A stretch of 58,604 nucleotides of DNA. It comes from Deltaproteobacteria bacterium. GTDB lineage: Bacteria > Myxococcota_A > JAADFL01. The stretch spans positions 1 to 58,604 of the forward strand of contig JAADFL010000121.1 in the NCBI GenBank assembly GCA_013152945.1, given 5' to 3'. Made by a program: the position numbers and the translations under genes. Below the pieces are notes generated by a model that ran no database searches, was not told the origin of the DNA, and saw only the letters and a list, made by a program, of their open reading frames with translations. This document shows, one piece after another, positions 26,468-35,160 of the stretch; position 1 is the stretch's first letter, and every line of letters starts with the position of its first letter.

Positions 26468-26794
26468 CAGTGCAGGTTTACAGGACCGGGGCGTCCGGTT
26501 ATACCTCTTACTCGGGTAATAGTCGCGTATATAACTGAAACCAATATTGACCGGCCGGAGATGAAAAAAGATGAGCTTGTTTTTAGCCGGCAAAGAGATG
26601 TCATGAGCGGCTTTTTGCTAATAGTATGTGGTGTCATAATGCCATAGTAAAGGTGGGCTCGTGGACTTTTCAGTCGAGATGGGAAAGGAAAAATCGCCAA
26701 TGCTTGGCTTGAACCGGCTCCTGCATTATTATTTGCCGAATTTTCCGGCAGTGCCTGAAAGCTGTTTGAAAGTCCGTTACAGTTAGGTTGTCGG
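26468..26794. other. 327-base intergenic region after fdhA
   Basis: No convincing gene. A weak hairpin, ACCGG-GGCGT-CCGGT, lies about 20 bases after the fdhA stop. No clear promoter or riboswitch was recognised. Confidence 0.4.
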
Positions 26795-27193
26795 ATGGCG
26801 CGTACGTGGTTCATGCTGTTTCTGTCTCTCTTATGTTCCACTGCTGGAAATGTTGTACTCAAGGGAACCATGCTTGGGATCGCTTCCGCACATGCGGGTA
26901 TCAACGGCATTGACCTTGTGCTGTTCCTTGTTGCGGATCCCGGACTTTGGGGCGGCCTCATATTGTACGGAATGGGTTTCCTGCTTTGGATACGCGTGCT
27001 CGCCGTGGCAAAGGTGAGCAGGGTGTACCCTGTAGGCGCCAGCCTGAGTTTCCTGTTGATACTGGTTGCGTCGAGAGGATTTTTCAACGAACATTATTCA
27101 GCGGGCAGTCTGTTCGGCGTGATACTGATAGGGGCCGGAGTAGTGCTTTGCGGCATAGAGCCGCGAGGAAAGAAAACAGGGAGCGCAAAGTGA
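26795..27193 (+). CDS. Small EamA/SMR-type membrane transporter subunit A
   Basis: A 132-residue protein with four predicted helices and the SMR/EamA pattern: WFMLFLSLLCSTAGNVVLKG, then GGLILYGMGFLLWI, then VAKVSRVYPVGASLSFLLIL, and GVILIGAGVVLCG. Single four-helix EamA proteins usually work as dimers, and its stop overlaps the GTG of a second one (GTGA), like ArnE/ArnF undecaprenyl-carrier flippases. A function in moving a lipid-linked sugar or a small cation is possible. The ribosome site is weak. Confidence 0.82.
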   Translation: MARTWFMLFLSLLCSTAGNVVLKGTMLGIASAHAGINGIDLVLFLVADPGLWGGLILYGMGFLLWIRVLAVAKVSRVYPVGASLSFLLILVASRGFFNEHYSAGSLFGVILIGAGVVLCGIEPRGKKTGSAK

Positions 27194-27543
27194 CGGCAAC
27201 CTTGTTTTTCCTCTTGATTACGGTGCTGTGCGTGAGCGCGGCCAACCTCTTTTTGAGATATGGCATGGCAAGACTGGGCCGCGGCGGGTTTGTCGCCGTA
27301 ATTCGCCATGCAATCAAGACGCCGTGGGTCTTGATGGGCGGCTTTCTTTACGCAATATCCATGGTCGCCTGGCTTGCAACCTTGCGCGACATGCAACTCG
27401 GGTTGGCCTACCCGGTTTATTTCGGTGGTTCATTCGCACTTGTACTGCTTGGTTCCGTGTTCCTACTGGGGGAAGAACTGACCTGGCAGCGGCTTGTGGG
27501 AGTGGCAGCCATATTTGCCGGAATACTATTGGCTACGCCATGA
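27190..27543 (+). CDS. Small EamA/SMR-type membrane transporter subunit B
   Basis: A 117-residue four-helix protein starting at a GTG overlapping the previous stop. Segments VSAANLFLRYGMARLG, GGFLYAISMVAWLATL, LGLAYPVYFGGSFALVLL and FLLGEELTWQRLVGVAAIFAGILL follow the EamA/SMR pattern, including the conserved E in LGEE. With its neighbour it probably makes a heterodimer. Its stop overlaps the ATG of the next gene (ATGA), so it is translationally coupled to a large membrane protein. Confidence 0.85.
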   Translation: MTATLFFLLITVLCVSAANLFLRYGMARLGRGGFVAVIRHAIKTPWVLMGGFLYAISMVAWLATLRDMQLGLAYPVYFGGSFALVLLGSVFLLGEELTWQRLVGVAAIFAGILLATP

Positions 27544-29933
27544 GTATGGTGCGTTTACTCTTAAGCCGATTAGTGAAATGGATTAGAAATGATCCTGGCG
27601 CAAGTCTTGCGTGGCTCGCCTCCCTGGTCGTGCTGGTAACAACCGCCCCGCTTTTTGGCGTCACAATGAACCGGGCCGGAGACGACCTCTACCACCTGGC
27701 CAACGAGATCCAGGTTGCCATGGCGATTAAGAGGGGACAAAACCCGTTCGGACCGCTCGACATCATTTTCGGGACACCTATTTTGAAATTTTACCAACCT
27801 CTGTTCTACTTGATTACAGGAAGCCTGCATGCCTTGTTCGGTTTCAATATCGTATTTTTGCACAATGCGCTGACCGTATTGGCTTTTGCAGCATCTCCCC
27901 TGGCACTCCACTGGTCGTACAGGCAAATCGGACTGTCGAGCCTGGCCTCGGGTTTGGCTGCCTTGCTTACTTTGGCATCCGTGGCTGCCTTTGGAAATTC
28001 ATACGAGGCATATTTCCAGGCCGGAATAGTGACCCAGTCACTGGGAGCAGTGTTCTTTCCATTGTTCATAGGGGCATTTGCCCAATTGTTGAAAGGCAAG
28101 CGCGGGCCGGTCAGCACGAGTGCTCTTTTCGGGTTGGCCTTTGTATCACATGCGATCATGGCCGTGTACGCGGTTCTTTCCGGGGCACTGATGTTCCTGG
28201 TCGGCGATTTTCGCTTGCGGCGGCTTTTCTGGAAACTTGCTTCCTTCAGCATACTCTGCTTTGTACTTGTAGCCTTTTGGTTGGTACCCTTCATACAGCA
28301 CCAGGAACGCCACAGGCCGGTTCCGGATCTCGTGGCAAGGAACGGTACCACGATCTGGTTCACCGGTTTGTCGCCTTCACAACTTGATCAACAACTCTTT
28401 TCCGGCCGGCTGCTTGATGATGCAAAAGTCCTGCACAGCGGGCACCAGGGACCCGCCGATGCATTGACTGACAGACTCAACATAATGGGCACCCTGACCC
28501 TCCGCATGCCGTTTGTCACAATCCTCGTATTACTGGGTTTCTTCCTTGCCTTGTTACATTTACACGACTTTGCACACAGGTTCCTGGTATCGGGTTTTGT
28601 CTTTTCATTGATAATGTTGCTTGGACCTGATGACGTGGGCTGGCTGTATTGGATACCATTTGCCGACCGGATACAGGTATTCAGGGCCGTGTACCTGGTG
28701 GAGTTCTTTGCATTCGGTCTTGCAGGTGCCGGATTGAAAATAGTATTCGACGGTCTTAGGCGTTTTTTCCAGGATCACGAGTTCCTTACAGGCAAGAAAA
28801 AAAAGGTGTTTTTCAGCGCGGCTGCTGTGTCCGGCCTGGCATTCTTGTTTTACCAGGTAGGCAAGTTGGTCTATGTGCACGTGGACCTGCGGGACATGTC
28901 CGCATATGAGAAATTGTACGATGTCGCCAAGTACGCACGAGCCGGCTTTCCATTGCGCGTGTATGATTACTACAAGCGGTCGGACAAGAGGCGGAATGCG
29001 TACATGTCTTACAAGGGAATGCGGTCTGTTTGCGGTCATTGGGGAGGCGTGGGCCCCTTGGTAACCATGCAGGTGTGCACCTACCTGCAGTCTCCATTAA
29101 AATCATTGACTTTGGCCCGGCACCTGGGAATCGGTTACTACCTGGTCGGCTACCATCAGGACAAATTGCTGCGAACAGGCATGAAGGAGTCAAAGAAGCC
29201 TTTTGTACGTCTCGCATACGGCCGTGGTCACTACCTATTCAAGGATACACGGGCCCATTACTTGTGGGCCGCCTCAAGGCCGATCTTGGTAATCGCAAAC
29301 AACGCCCAGTGGTTCTACCTGAACAGGTCATGGATTCAGAGCATGGCTGCATCCAACGACAGGTTGCAGCCGGCCACTTTTGTACGGCTACCTGCAGGAG
29401 TAAAATTATCTCCAAACACTTTTTCAGGTTTTGAAGAGGCTTTGATATTGGATCCGACGAGGATCTCCAAACATGAGAAAAAATTACTCGCCCGTATTTC
29501 GAGCAGTAATGAAATGGCGATATATTCGGTCACTCCAATCAAGGGTATAAAAACGAAGCCCATTCCCACCAGCCGTAAATCATTGACCGGGAGCAGCATG
29601 GGTCCTGTAGGTGAACAACCGAAGTTCAGAAAGATTAGTGCCCGTCTCGGAGGCCCTATAACCTACGAAGTCACCATGAACAAACCGGGTGTGGTTGTAT
29701 TGCCTGAGATTGCCGTGGATGGATGGCAGTCCTCTTTGGACGGATCAAAGACCACGGTCCTCGAAGCAGGACCTGATTTCGTGTCAGCCGTTGTTCCAAA
29801 GGGAAGGCACGTGCTTTGTTTCCGATGGCGGACTCCAAGGCGGGAAGAGTTGCTGGACTTGTTATCCATAATGGGCTGGCTGGGGGTAATAACCTGGTTC
29901 ATTGTAAAAAAGACCGGCAAGGACAGGGCATGA
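27540..29933 (+). CDS. Large polytopic membrane protein (GT-C/YfhO or PTPS-related-like)
   Basis: A 797-residue protein; the ATG at 27540, overlapping the previous stop, is chosen over a much longer open frame. About ten to twelve hydrophobic helices occupy residues 20-450, with NRAGDDLYHLANEIQVA in the first long loop. This arrangement recalls GT-C glycosyltransferases and the membrane family annotated as 6-pyruvoyl-tetrahydropterin-synthase-related. The C-terminal half is extracytoplasmic, and near the end, VVLPEIAVDGWQSSLDG resembles the YfhO-type beta domain. The EamA pair before it suggests a lipid-linked sugar pathway (inference). The specific reaction is unknown. Confidence 0.82.
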   Translation: MSMVRLLLSRLVKWIRNDPGASLAWLASLVVLVTTAPLFGVTMNRAGDDLYHLANEIQVAMAIKRGQNPFGPLDIIFGTPILKFYQPLFYLITGSLHALFGFNIVFLHNALTVLAFAASPLALHWSYRQIGLSSLASGLAALLTLASVAAFGNSYEAYFQAGIVTQSLGAVFFPLFIGAFAQLLKGKRGPVSTSALFGLAFVSHAIMAVYAVLSGALMFLVGDFRLRRLFWKLASFSILCFVLVAFWLVPFIQHQERHRPVPDLVARNGTTIWFTGLSPSQLDQQLFSGRLLDDAKVLHSGHQGPADALTDRLNIMGTLTLRMPFVTILVLLGFFLALLHLHDFAHRFLVSGFVFSLIMLLGPDDVGWLYWIPFADRIQVFRAVYLVEFFAFGLAGAGLKIVFDGLRRFFQDHEFLTGKKKKVFFSAAAVSGLAFLFYQVGKLVYVHVDLRDMSAYEKLYDVAKYARAGFPLRVYDYYKRSDKRRNAYMSYKGMRSVCGHWGGVGPLVTMQVCTYLQSPLKSLTLARHLGIGYYLVGYHQDKLLRTGMKESKKPFVRLAYGRGHYLFKDTRAHYLWAASRPILVIANNAQWFYLNRSWIQSMAASNDRLQPATFVRLPAGVKLSPNTFSGFEEALILDPTRISKHEKKLLARISSSNEMAIYSVTPIKGIKTKPIPTSRKSLTGSSMGPVGEQPKFRKISARLGGPITYEVTMNKPGVVVLPEIAVDGWQSSLDGSKTTVLEAGPDFVSAVVPKGRHVLCFRWRTPRREELLDLLSIMGWLGVITWFIVKKTGKDRA

Positions 29934-30325
29934 GTCTTACCGCCAAGTGGATAGCGGCCCAAGTCCGAAGGCTGGCCATCCCTGTTTTACTTATTGTGTA
30001 CCTGACCTTAAAGCTAGTTTCAGCCCTTATCCTCGGGGATGCTCCCGAGCCACAGTCTCCTCCCGATGGTTACGAGGTACAGACACCGGAAGTTCGCATG
30101 GTCTGGCACAGCACGGACTGGACCTCGCTTTTTGTGGTAAAGATCATCGAGCAGGGAGGAGATTTCGATCACCCGTTGCTGGAGAAAAAAACCAGGTCAA
30201 ATTCCCTGTCTTTACCGAATCTAGACAGGGGCCGTGTTTATTGCTGGCAAGTGGAAGCACTTAAGTCAGGCCGGATGTCGCGTACGGCCTGTTTCAGGTT
30301 GTCTCCTTATCGAATCGTGTACTAG
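29930..30325 (+). CDS. Small membrane-anchored protein with fibronectin-III-like domain
   Basis: A 131-residue protein; the ATG at 29930 overlaps the preceding stop (ATGA). One helix, at about 14-36, anchors a short domain: SPPDGYEVQTPEVRMVWHS, then VYCWQVEALKSGRMS. This pattern of strands, with Trp in the third strand, is that of a fibronectin type III-like fold. It is the last gene of the envelope cluster. No function can be assigned beyond an envelope location. Confidence 0.72.
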   Translation: MSLTAKWIAAQVRRLAIPVLLIVYLTLKLVSALILGDAPEPQSPPDGYEVQTPEVRMVWHSTDWTSLFVVKIIEQGGDFDHPLLEKKTRSNSLSLPNLDRGRVYCWQVEALKSGRMSRTACFRLSPYRIVY

Positions 30326-30465
30326 GCGCCGGGTAGGCATCAATAAGGACACGAACATGGTTGCCTCTTTGTAAAGAAGAAAAGCTATATGCCACGGCCC
30401 TTAATCCGCCTTCTTCATAATAATTTTTGAAGAAAAACATTATGTTTAATAAAGCCGGAAAGCGA

Positions 30466-31233
30466 TCAATCTGCGTTGTACCTGACCAGGATGGCGGTAA
30501 TATTGTCTGCACCGCCTGCCGCGTTTGCAGCCTGTATTAGCGGCTGAATGGCCCTGTTTAAATCCTTGCCTTCTTTTTCAAGTATTTGTCTTATCTCTTC
30601 ATCGGATATCATGCCGGAGAGGCCATCGGAGCAAAGCAGGTATATGTCGCCATCCCTGGATTCTTCACGTTTCAGGTCGACGAGTACAGAGTCTTTCATG
30701 CCAAGGGCCCGGACTATAACATTCTTGTGCGGAAAATTATCGATCTCTTCTTGGGTGAGCTTTTTCATCCGGATGTAATCGTTTAGCAGGGAATGGTCTT
30801 CCGTGAGTTGTTCGAGCCGTCCGTCCCGGAACCTATACGCCCTGGAATCTCCGACATGACAAATGTACACGACCGAGTCCTTGAACAGAGTGCCTACAAT
30901 GGTGGTCCCCATTCCACGGTACTTGGGTGTGCGCTGGGCGACCTCGAAAATCTTTGCATTGGCCAGCTTGATAGACACTACAAACCGGTTCTCGTCCATG
31001 TTAAGGCCCTTGTCCAATTTGTAAGGCCATGTAATTTCTTCATCAGTGGCAGTAGCCTTGAAGAAGTTGGCCACTGTTTCAACCGCCATCTTGCTGGCTA
31101 CTTCTCCCGAGGCATGGCCTCCCATGCCGTCGGCTACTATATATAGATGTTCTTCTTCCAAGAGATAAAGCGAGTCTTCATTGTGAGCGCGCTTCATTCC
31201 TACATGGGTAAGGCCTGCGGACTCAATACTCAT
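30466..31233 (-). CDS. PP2C-family serine/threonine phosphatase
   Basis: A 255-residue PPM phosphatase. Conserved metal-binding signatures are present: RAHNEDSLYL, VADGMGGHASGEVAS, CHVGDSRAYRFRDG, LTEDHSLLNDYIR, LLCSDGLSGMI and GGADNITAILVRY. It should dephosphorylate Ser/Thr phosphoproteins made by Hanks-type kinases such as the PEGA kinase at 41518. AAAGGTGG lies before the ATG. There is an 86 bp gap to the upstream DUF192 gene. Confidence 0.95.
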   Translation of the reverse strand: MSIESAGLTHVGMKRAHNEDSLYLLEEEHLYIVADGMGGHASGEVASKMAVETVANFFKATATDEEITWPYKLDKGLNMDENRFVVSIKLANAKIFEVAQRTPKYRGMGTTIVGTLFKDSVVYICHVGDSRAYRFRDGRLEQLTEDHSLLNDYIRMKKLTQEEIDNFPHKNVIVRALGMKDSVLVDLKREESRDGDIYLLCSDGLSGMISDEEIRQILEKEGKDLNRAIQPLIQAANAAGGADNITAILVRYNAD

Positions 31234-31319
31234 CAGCCACCTTTTTCGTTTGTGACAGTTATTTATTACCGCCGTCGTATCGAAACGTCAATGCCTCGTG
31301 TCCGGTTTTTATAAAGCGA

Positions 31320-31667
31320 TTAGAAGGTAATAATATCTCCAATCTGTGTCCTGGTATCTTCAAGTTTGTCTGCAGCCACCTCGAGAACTCCCTTTGCCCC
31401 GGGGACAGGCCCGGCCAGGCGCCATGGCGCCAGATGTCGTCTTGTGGCAAGGATTCGGCCGCTTTTGTCGAGAAAGGCGCAATCTATGGGATAAGACATG
31501 AAAAATGTATGTATGGCCGAACATGGTTCTATGTACATGCCCTGGTCTTGTCCCGGCTCTTTCCTTGCAATGAGACCGCGAAGTCTTTCCATGAAATTCG
31601 TAGCTACCATGACCTTTTCGGCCAATACCACGTTACGGGTTGCATTGTAAAACCTTGCAATCTTCAA
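31320..31667 (-). CDS. DUF192 family protein
   Basis: A 115-residue protein beginning at a TTG that overlaps the preceding stop (TTGA). Family signatures: ATNFMERLRGLIARKE, MYIEPCSAIHTFFMSYPIDCAFLD and GVLEVAADKLEDT. DUF192 proteins are small beta-barrel-like proteins of unknown role. Its only link to the lipid-kinase-like gene is overlap, so the two are probably translated together. Confidence 0.9.
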   Translation of the reverse strand: MKIARFYNATRNVVLAEKVMVATNFMERLRGLIARKEPGQDQGMYIEPCSAIHTFFMSYPIDCAFLDKSGRILATRRHLAPWRLAGPVPGAKGVLEVAADKLEDTRTQIGDIITF

Positions 31668-32593
31668 TGCACGATGATCTCCAGAGTAGGGCCGCAGGTT
31701 ATCTCCAACCTGTTTCCCGTGTCCTGCGTATCTCCGTCAATAGTATAGAGTAAAGGAGAGTCTGATTCAAAAACCACCTTTTCAGCCAAATCTTCTATAA
31801 CCCTGTCTGGCCTCATTGGCAGGCCCTTGTGTATTCTCGGCATTTCCATTGTAAAGCCGATTGGCGAAGTAAGTATGCCTAGTATATGAAACCTTCCCGG
31901 TTTTTCCTCGCACCTGTAGAACGGCTTGAAGCCCAGTCCGATCTGTTCGATTGTTGAAGCTGTTACCGCCGTGTATGAATCGTATGGCCACTCATGGCCG
32001 TCCACGATCACCCGTGCCTTGAATTTTTTGAACAATTTTTTAGCCATGTTGCCGTTTACCAAGGCTGACAAGGTTCCCCGGAAAAGCGTGGTAAATGCTG
32101 TCCAGGGTGAAGGCCTGCCGCTTGCGTAATAGGCGTCCAGAAAGTTATGAATGAGCCCGTTGCCGAAGATGAAGCCGTATTTGTCACCGATTTTCATCAC
32201 CGGGCGTTTCACGGTTTCGAAGGCCTCGCCCAGATGGTATTTTTCGACCAGGTTGAACATGATGCTGTCCGGAGTTCCCTCGATCCCGAACGAGTTGGAT
32301 ATTGTGTTCATGGTCCCGCCCCTTAAGAAGGCGATCTTCGGAAGAGGCTGACCATTGTATACCTCTATCAACTTTGTTAGGGCCACGTGGTTGGATCCAT
32401 CTCCGCCGTTGATGCCCAGTATATCAATTTTTCGCTTTTTAAACTGCTTGCATACGGCGGTTACCTCATCGAGGTCATTGGTTTTGAGGCTTTCGCCCTT
32501 GTCACCGAGTATGTAGCCGAATTTGATCATTTTTTTGGGATTCTTCCGGTTTTTCCTGGAATGCGGATTATTGATTATGCCTATACCGGGCAA
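31664..32593 (-). CDS. Diacylglycerol kinase-catalytic-domain protein
   Basis: A 309-residue protein. A TTG at 32593 is chosen because GGAGG lies six bases upstream; a longer frame begins at 32632. It shows the GINNPHSRKN strand, the nucleotide-binding motif GINGGDGSNHVALTKL, and FLRGGTMNTISNSFGI, all typical of the DAGK/YegS/NADK-like fold. It phosphorylates a lipid such as diacylglycerol or a sphingoid base, or has a related role. The upstream neighbour on the other strand is an HgdB-like operon; no functional link was seen. Confidence 0.88.
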   Translation of the reverse strand: MPGIGIINNPHSRKNRKNPKKMIKFGYILGDKGESLKTNDLDEVTAVCKQFKKRKIDILGINGGDGSNHVALTKLIEVYNGQPLPKIAFLRGGTMNTISNSFGIEGTPDSIMFNLVEKYHLGEAFETVKRPVMKIGDKYGFIFGNGLIHNFLDAYYASGRPSPWTAFTTLFRGTLSALVNGNMAKKLFKKFKARVIVDGHEWPYDSYTAVTASTIEQIGLGFKPFYRCEEKPGRFHILGILTSPIGFTMEMPRIHKGLPMRPDRVIEDLAEKVVFESDSPLLYTIDGDTQDTGNRLEITCGPTLEIIVH

Positions 32594-32730
32594 TGCACAC
32601 CTCCAAAAATTGAAATTAACATCACCATACACGGGCGGTCAATCATTACAGGGTTTTACTTGACACACGGCCGCTTGGTTGAAAGATTTGGCTGGTGACA
32701 AGAATCAAGCACGGCCCGGTACAGGGAGGC

Positions 32731-33900
32731 ATGATGATGATAATGGATGGGGTGGTCGATAAACTCGGGGCAATATCGAGTGCGCCGCTAAAATTCGCCA
32801 GGAAATGGAAAACCGGCAAAAAGGGTCGCAGGGTGGTCGGCCACTTATGCTCGTACTCTCCGGATGAAATTATTGCAGCAGCAGGGGCACTGCCGTTCAG
32901 GATGCTCGGTTCCGGCATGGAAATAGGCCGGGCCGACAAGCATATTCAGTCCTATACGTGTGATGTGCTTCGTTCCATCCTGGAATCGGACCTGACCGGT
33001 GAATACGAAGGACTCATGGATTTGGTCGTGTTTCCCCATACCTGCGATTCAGTCCAATGCCTTACCGATATTTGGTCCGAGGTAAGCGGCGCAAATTCCT
33101 CTCTTTCTATGTACATGCCGGTGAACTTGAAAAGCCGGGCCGCACCGGACATGATTGAAAAAGAGCTCAAGACCTTTCGGCAAGTTTTGGAAGCCAGACT
33201 TGATACAAAGATAACCGACGAGGCACTCGATTCGGCAATAGAGCAGCGGAAAGAGGCTGCCGGCCTACTTAAACGAATCTATTTCGCCAAGGTAAGGAAA
33301 CCAAATATTATTCCAGCATCGTCGGTCCAGGCCGCAGTAAGAGCCTTTTTGTTCGCCCCATGGTCACGAACCATTCCCGTCTTGAGGGAGATGGCAGGAT
33401 TGCTGGATGAAAGTCTGGCGCAGGAAAGAGATATAGTTCCAAGTGAAAAGAGACCACTGGTTTTCGTACTGGGAACGACATTGTCGGAGCCCGGGTTGAT
33501 GTCGGCAATAGAAGAGACAGGTGCGTGGGTGGTAGGAGATGATCTTTGCACCGGTTCCAGGGCCTTCGAAGGGGAGCCGCCGGACCGCATCGAGGAAGCA
33601 GATCCCCTCAAGAGGATTGCCAAGAGACTGATGAACAAGCCGCCATGCCCTTGCAAATACTCGGGACCCGACAACCGGATCAATGGGATCATGGAGAGGG
33701 TGAAATCGGCCCATGCCGAAGGTGTCATACTGGTCAGGTGGAAATTTTGCGATCCCCTCGGGTTCGAATTGCCCGATCTCTCAAAAAAATTCAAGGCCGC
33801 CGGGTACAGGGTGCTTGAAATCGAGCTGTCCGGCGGCGGGGAGGTGACCCAGGCACTTAGGTCCCGGATCGAAGCTTTCACAGAGACAATGAAGCTATGA
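32731..33900 (+). CDS. 2-hydroxyacyl-CoA dehydratase/benzoyl-CoA reductase family subunit (HgdB/BcrC-like)
   Basis: A protein of about 389 residues; AGGGAGG lies directly before three near-adjacent ATG codons (32731, 32734, 32737), so the exact start is uncertain. Conserved features are LCSYSPDEIIAAAGALPFRM, SYTCDVLRSIL, FPHTCDSVQ and WKFCDPLGFELPD, with Cys residues matching the cluster ligands of the family. Members dehydrate 2-hydroxyacyl-CoA or reduce benzoyl-CoA, with an ATP-dependent activator as electron donor. No such activator is in the window. It is cotranscribed with a second family member 36 bases downstream. Confidence 0.9.
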   Translation: MMMIMDGVVDKLGAISSAPLKFARKWKTGKKGRRVVGHLCSYSPDEIIAAAGALPFRMLGSGMEIGRADKHIQSYTCDVLRSILESDLTGEYEGLMDLVVFPHTCDSVQCLTDIWSEVSGANSSLSMYMPVNLKSRAAPDMIEKELKTFRQVLEARLDTKITDEALDSAIEQRKEAAGLLKRIYFAKVRKPNIIPASSVQAAVRAFLFAPWSRTIPVLREMAGLLDESLAQERDIVPSEKRPLVFVLGTTLSEPGLMSAIEETGAWVVGDDLCTGSRAFEGEPPDRIEEADPLKRIAKRLMNKPPCPCKYSGPDNRINGIMERVKSAHAEGVILVRWKFCDPLGFELPDLSKKFKAAGYRVLEIELSGGGEVTQALRSRIEAFTETMKL

Positions 33901-33936
33901 ATGATAGCCTGGTAGATGAACCGGCGGGAGAGCTGC

Positions 33937-35160
33937 ATGAGCAATAAAAGAAATTACAAACTGGAAAGTATCCGGGCCGGCAAGGAGCTGATGACGTTAT
34001 ATTACGTGGAAGCAAAAAATGCCTCGCACCAGGGCAAAAAAGTCGCATGGATAACTTCAGGCGGCCCGGTGGAACCCCTAATCGCACTGGACGTGATTCC
34101 CGTGTATCCGGAGAACCATGGTGCAATGGTGGGGGCTGTAAAAAACGGCCCCATGGTTGCAGAGCGGGCGGAAAATCTTGGATACCCTACAGATCTATGC
34201 TCGTACGCCAGGATAGATCTCGGGCAGGTGGAGAACCCGGAAGGCAGCCCGATTTGGGGCCTGCCCAAGCCTGATTTCCTGGTGTGCTCCAACAATATTT
34301 GCGGCACTGTTGTCAAGTGGTATGAAGCCTTGGCGCGTAAGTTCGATGTGCCTCTGTTCATCCTGGACACACCCTACCTGCACGATGCGAACAAGGAAAC
34401 CGAAGAGCGGGCGGTTGCGTATTCAAAGGCCCAGTTCTCCGACTACCTGGCATGGCTCGAGCATGTAACCGGCAGAAAACTGAAGCAAGACGATTTGGAA
34501 GAAAGCGTATCTCTCGCAGCCGAAGCTATTACCCTTTGGAAGAAATGCCTGGAACACAACAAGCACAGGCCGGCGCCCATGACGTGCTTCGATGCATTTG
34601 TTCTCCTGGCTCCTATCGTCACATTGAGAGGAACAAGCCGGGTAGTGAACTTTTACAAAGACCTGGACGATGAACTCGCATCCAAGGTGGAAAACGATTC
34701 AGGCGCGGTTCCGGACGAAAGAATCCGCTTGTTGTGGGACAACATACCGGTTTGGTTTGCAATGCGTTTTATGGCTGACACTTTGGCCGAGCAAGGGGCC
34801 AACCTCGTATGTGACACCTATACTACCGCATGGGCGGACGCAGACCTCAAATCCGGATCATCTGCGGTAATCGAGACTCTAGCCAGAGCGTACACGGTCA
34901 TCTACCTGAACCAGGGCATTCGTCCCAAGCTGGGGAAGATGATCGATCTGATAGAACAGTTCGATTGCCAGGGAGTTGTGATGCACTCCAACCGTTCGTG
35001 TAAACCGTATTCCTTTGGTCAATACGACATTCAAAGGCTCTTGCGGGACGAGGAGGGAATACCGGTCATGCTCCTCGAGGCTGACATGACCGATTCGCGC
35101 ATGTTCCACGAGGCCCAGGTGGAAACAAGGCTAAAAGCCTTCCTCGAATCCATTTCATGA
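33937..35160 (+). CDS. Second 2-hydroxyacyl-CoA dehydratase/benzoyl-CoA reductase family subunit
   Basis: A 407-residue protein. The ATG at 33937 has GGGAGAG four bases upstream. It keeps the family folds ITSGGPVEPLIALDVIPVYPE, DLCSYARIDLG, LVCSNNICGTVVKWYE and a C-terminal HSNRSCKPYSFGQ, closest in pattern to BcrB/HgdA-type subunits. The end of the protein (VMLLEADMTDSRMFHE) carries the conserved ExDxxD pattern. Together with the preceding gene it probably forms a heterodimeric [4Fe-4S] enzyme. The missing activator and CoA-transferase leave the substrate open. Confidence 0.9.
   Translation: MSNKRNYKLESIRAGKELMTLYYVEAKNASHQGKKVAWITSGGPVEPLIALDVIPVYPENHGAMVGAVKNGPMVAERAENLGYPTDLCSYARIDLGQVENPEGSPIWGLPKPDFLVCSNNICGTVVKWYEALARKFDVPLFILDTPYLHDANKETEERAVAYSKAQFSDYLAWLEHVTGRKLKQDDLEESVSLAAEAITLWKKCLEHNKHRPAPMTCFDAFVLLAPIVTLRGTSRVVNFYKDLDDELASKVENDSGAVPDERIRLLWDNIPVWFAMRFMADTLAEQGANLVCDTYTTAWADADLKSGSSAVIETLARAYTVIYLNQGIRPKLGKMIDLIEQFDCQGVVMHSNRSCKPYSFGQYDIQRLLRDEEGIPVMLLEADMTDSRMFHEAQVETRLKAFLESIS

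Noticed and set aside
27228-27539. N-terminal extension of the large membrane protein
   Set aside because: It overlaps the second EamA gene in another frame and is unlike a membrane protein start; the ATG at 27540 with ATGA overlap fits better.
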